From Zobellia uliginosa (GTDB taxonomy: Bacteria > Bacteroidota > Bacteroidia > Flavobacteriales > Flavobacteriaceae), in NCBI RefSeq assembly GCF_900156625.1, contig NZ_FTOB01000004.1:496001-560000 (forward strand): a stretch of 64,000 nucleotides of DNA, read 5' to 3'. Within the stretch, counting starts at the first letter, position 1, and each line of letters starts with the position of its first letter. The notes beneath the pieces are model-generated. The model was given only the letters and a program-made list of their open reading frames with translations. It had not been told where the DNA came from and did no database searches. Made by a program: the position numbers and the translations under genes. Below, piece after piece: positions 63,768 through 64,000 of the stretch.

Positions 63768-64000
63768 ATGCGTTTAAAACCAAAACACATGACCTTCAAT
63801 TGGATTGCCGGGCGAGAGATCGATGAAAGACTACACCGCCTATGTATCGAGCTTGAATATGAATTTCGACCAAAAATAATCAGGTTCTTAATCGATAATT
63901 TCGATATGGAGGCTTGCTCCGACTTTTCCTGTTTTCACTTCAATGTAGACCTAGTGGCCAAAAAGGTAAGCCTGTCAGACGATACGCCATTGCGGTCTTT
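63768..64000 (+). CDS. Hypothetical protein (5' part; continues beyond window)
   Basis: The frame opens at ATG 63768 or 63789 (MTFNWIAGREIDERLHRLC) and runs off the edge, showing about 75 residues of alpha/beta character with several acidic and Cys residues. A TACCTTGT box overlaps the first ATG, which favours 63789. No family recognised. Confidence 0.55.
   Translation, partial: MRLKPKHMTFNWIAGREIDERLHRLCIELEYEFRPKIIRFLIDNFDMEACSDFSCFHFNVDLVAKKVSLSDDTPLRS

Noticed and set aside
1-64000. CRISPR array
   Set aside because: No series of regularly spaced short repeats was seen and no cas-like gene is present.

Overview
The window comes from a marine Flavobacteriaceae-type Bacteroidetes chromosome (Zobellia/Maribacter-like; genus is inference). 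Evidence: SusC/SusD pair, three secreted proteins with type A T9SS C-terminal sorting domains, a sulfatase, PepSY/TonB iron-type uptake genes, promoters of the TTG-N18-TAnnTTTG type, and a tmRNA whose tag reads GENNYALAA.

Region 1 (1-17.3 kb) is an AT-rich accessory block with almost every gene on the minus strand. It holds an AbiE-type toxin/antitoxin pair (toxin cut by the window edge), a two-gene unit of an SMC/RecF-like ATPase plus a membrane coiled-coil protein, and a run of single genes that include four different nuclease-like folds (PD-(D/E)xK, NERD, GIY-YIG, Mrr-like). Several genes are separated by long imperfect palindromes. Two partial copies of one mobile-element-like remnant and a ~490-bp direct non-coding repeat bracket parts of the block.

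Region 2 (17.8-26.7 kb) returns to core-like base composition: a TetR / ABC / HlyD / TolC export operon whose ATPase has degenerate catalytic motifs, a PhoD-like phosphatase, a quinone-reductase-like flavoprotein with an AraC regulator, and a lipoprotein.

Region 3 (27.2-52 kb) is a polysaccharide utilization locus. Three T9SS-exported proteins (a DUF5060 GH-A-like protein with DNRLRE and CBM6-like modules, a beta-helix with DNRLRE, and a beta-helix with a ricin-type lectin) form one unit ending in a strong terminator. After a small unrelated TetR/membrane-protein cluster (36-37.5 kb) comes a XylR-type hybrid regulator, SusC, SusD, a GH91-like beta-helix protein, a ROK kinase, a sugar-porter MFS symporter, a mannose-6-phosphate-isomerase-like protein, a cupin glucose-6-phosphate isomerase and a sulfatase. 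The logic is surface cleavage, SusCD import, periplasmic desulfation and depolymerization, proton-coupled import of a hexose, phosphorylation and isomerization into glycolysis. The glycan is not identified by the sequence; it is probably sulfated and releases a mannose-, fructose- or glucose-type hexose.

Region 4 (52-64 kb) holds a TonB-receptor/PepSY metal-uptake operon, two paralogous collagen-like lipoproteins, a membrane protein/LemA/DUF3137 operon, the tmRNA gene with a duplicated 3' end that looks like an attachment-site scar, and an alanine-dehydrogenase/saccharopine-dehydrogenase-like enzyme.
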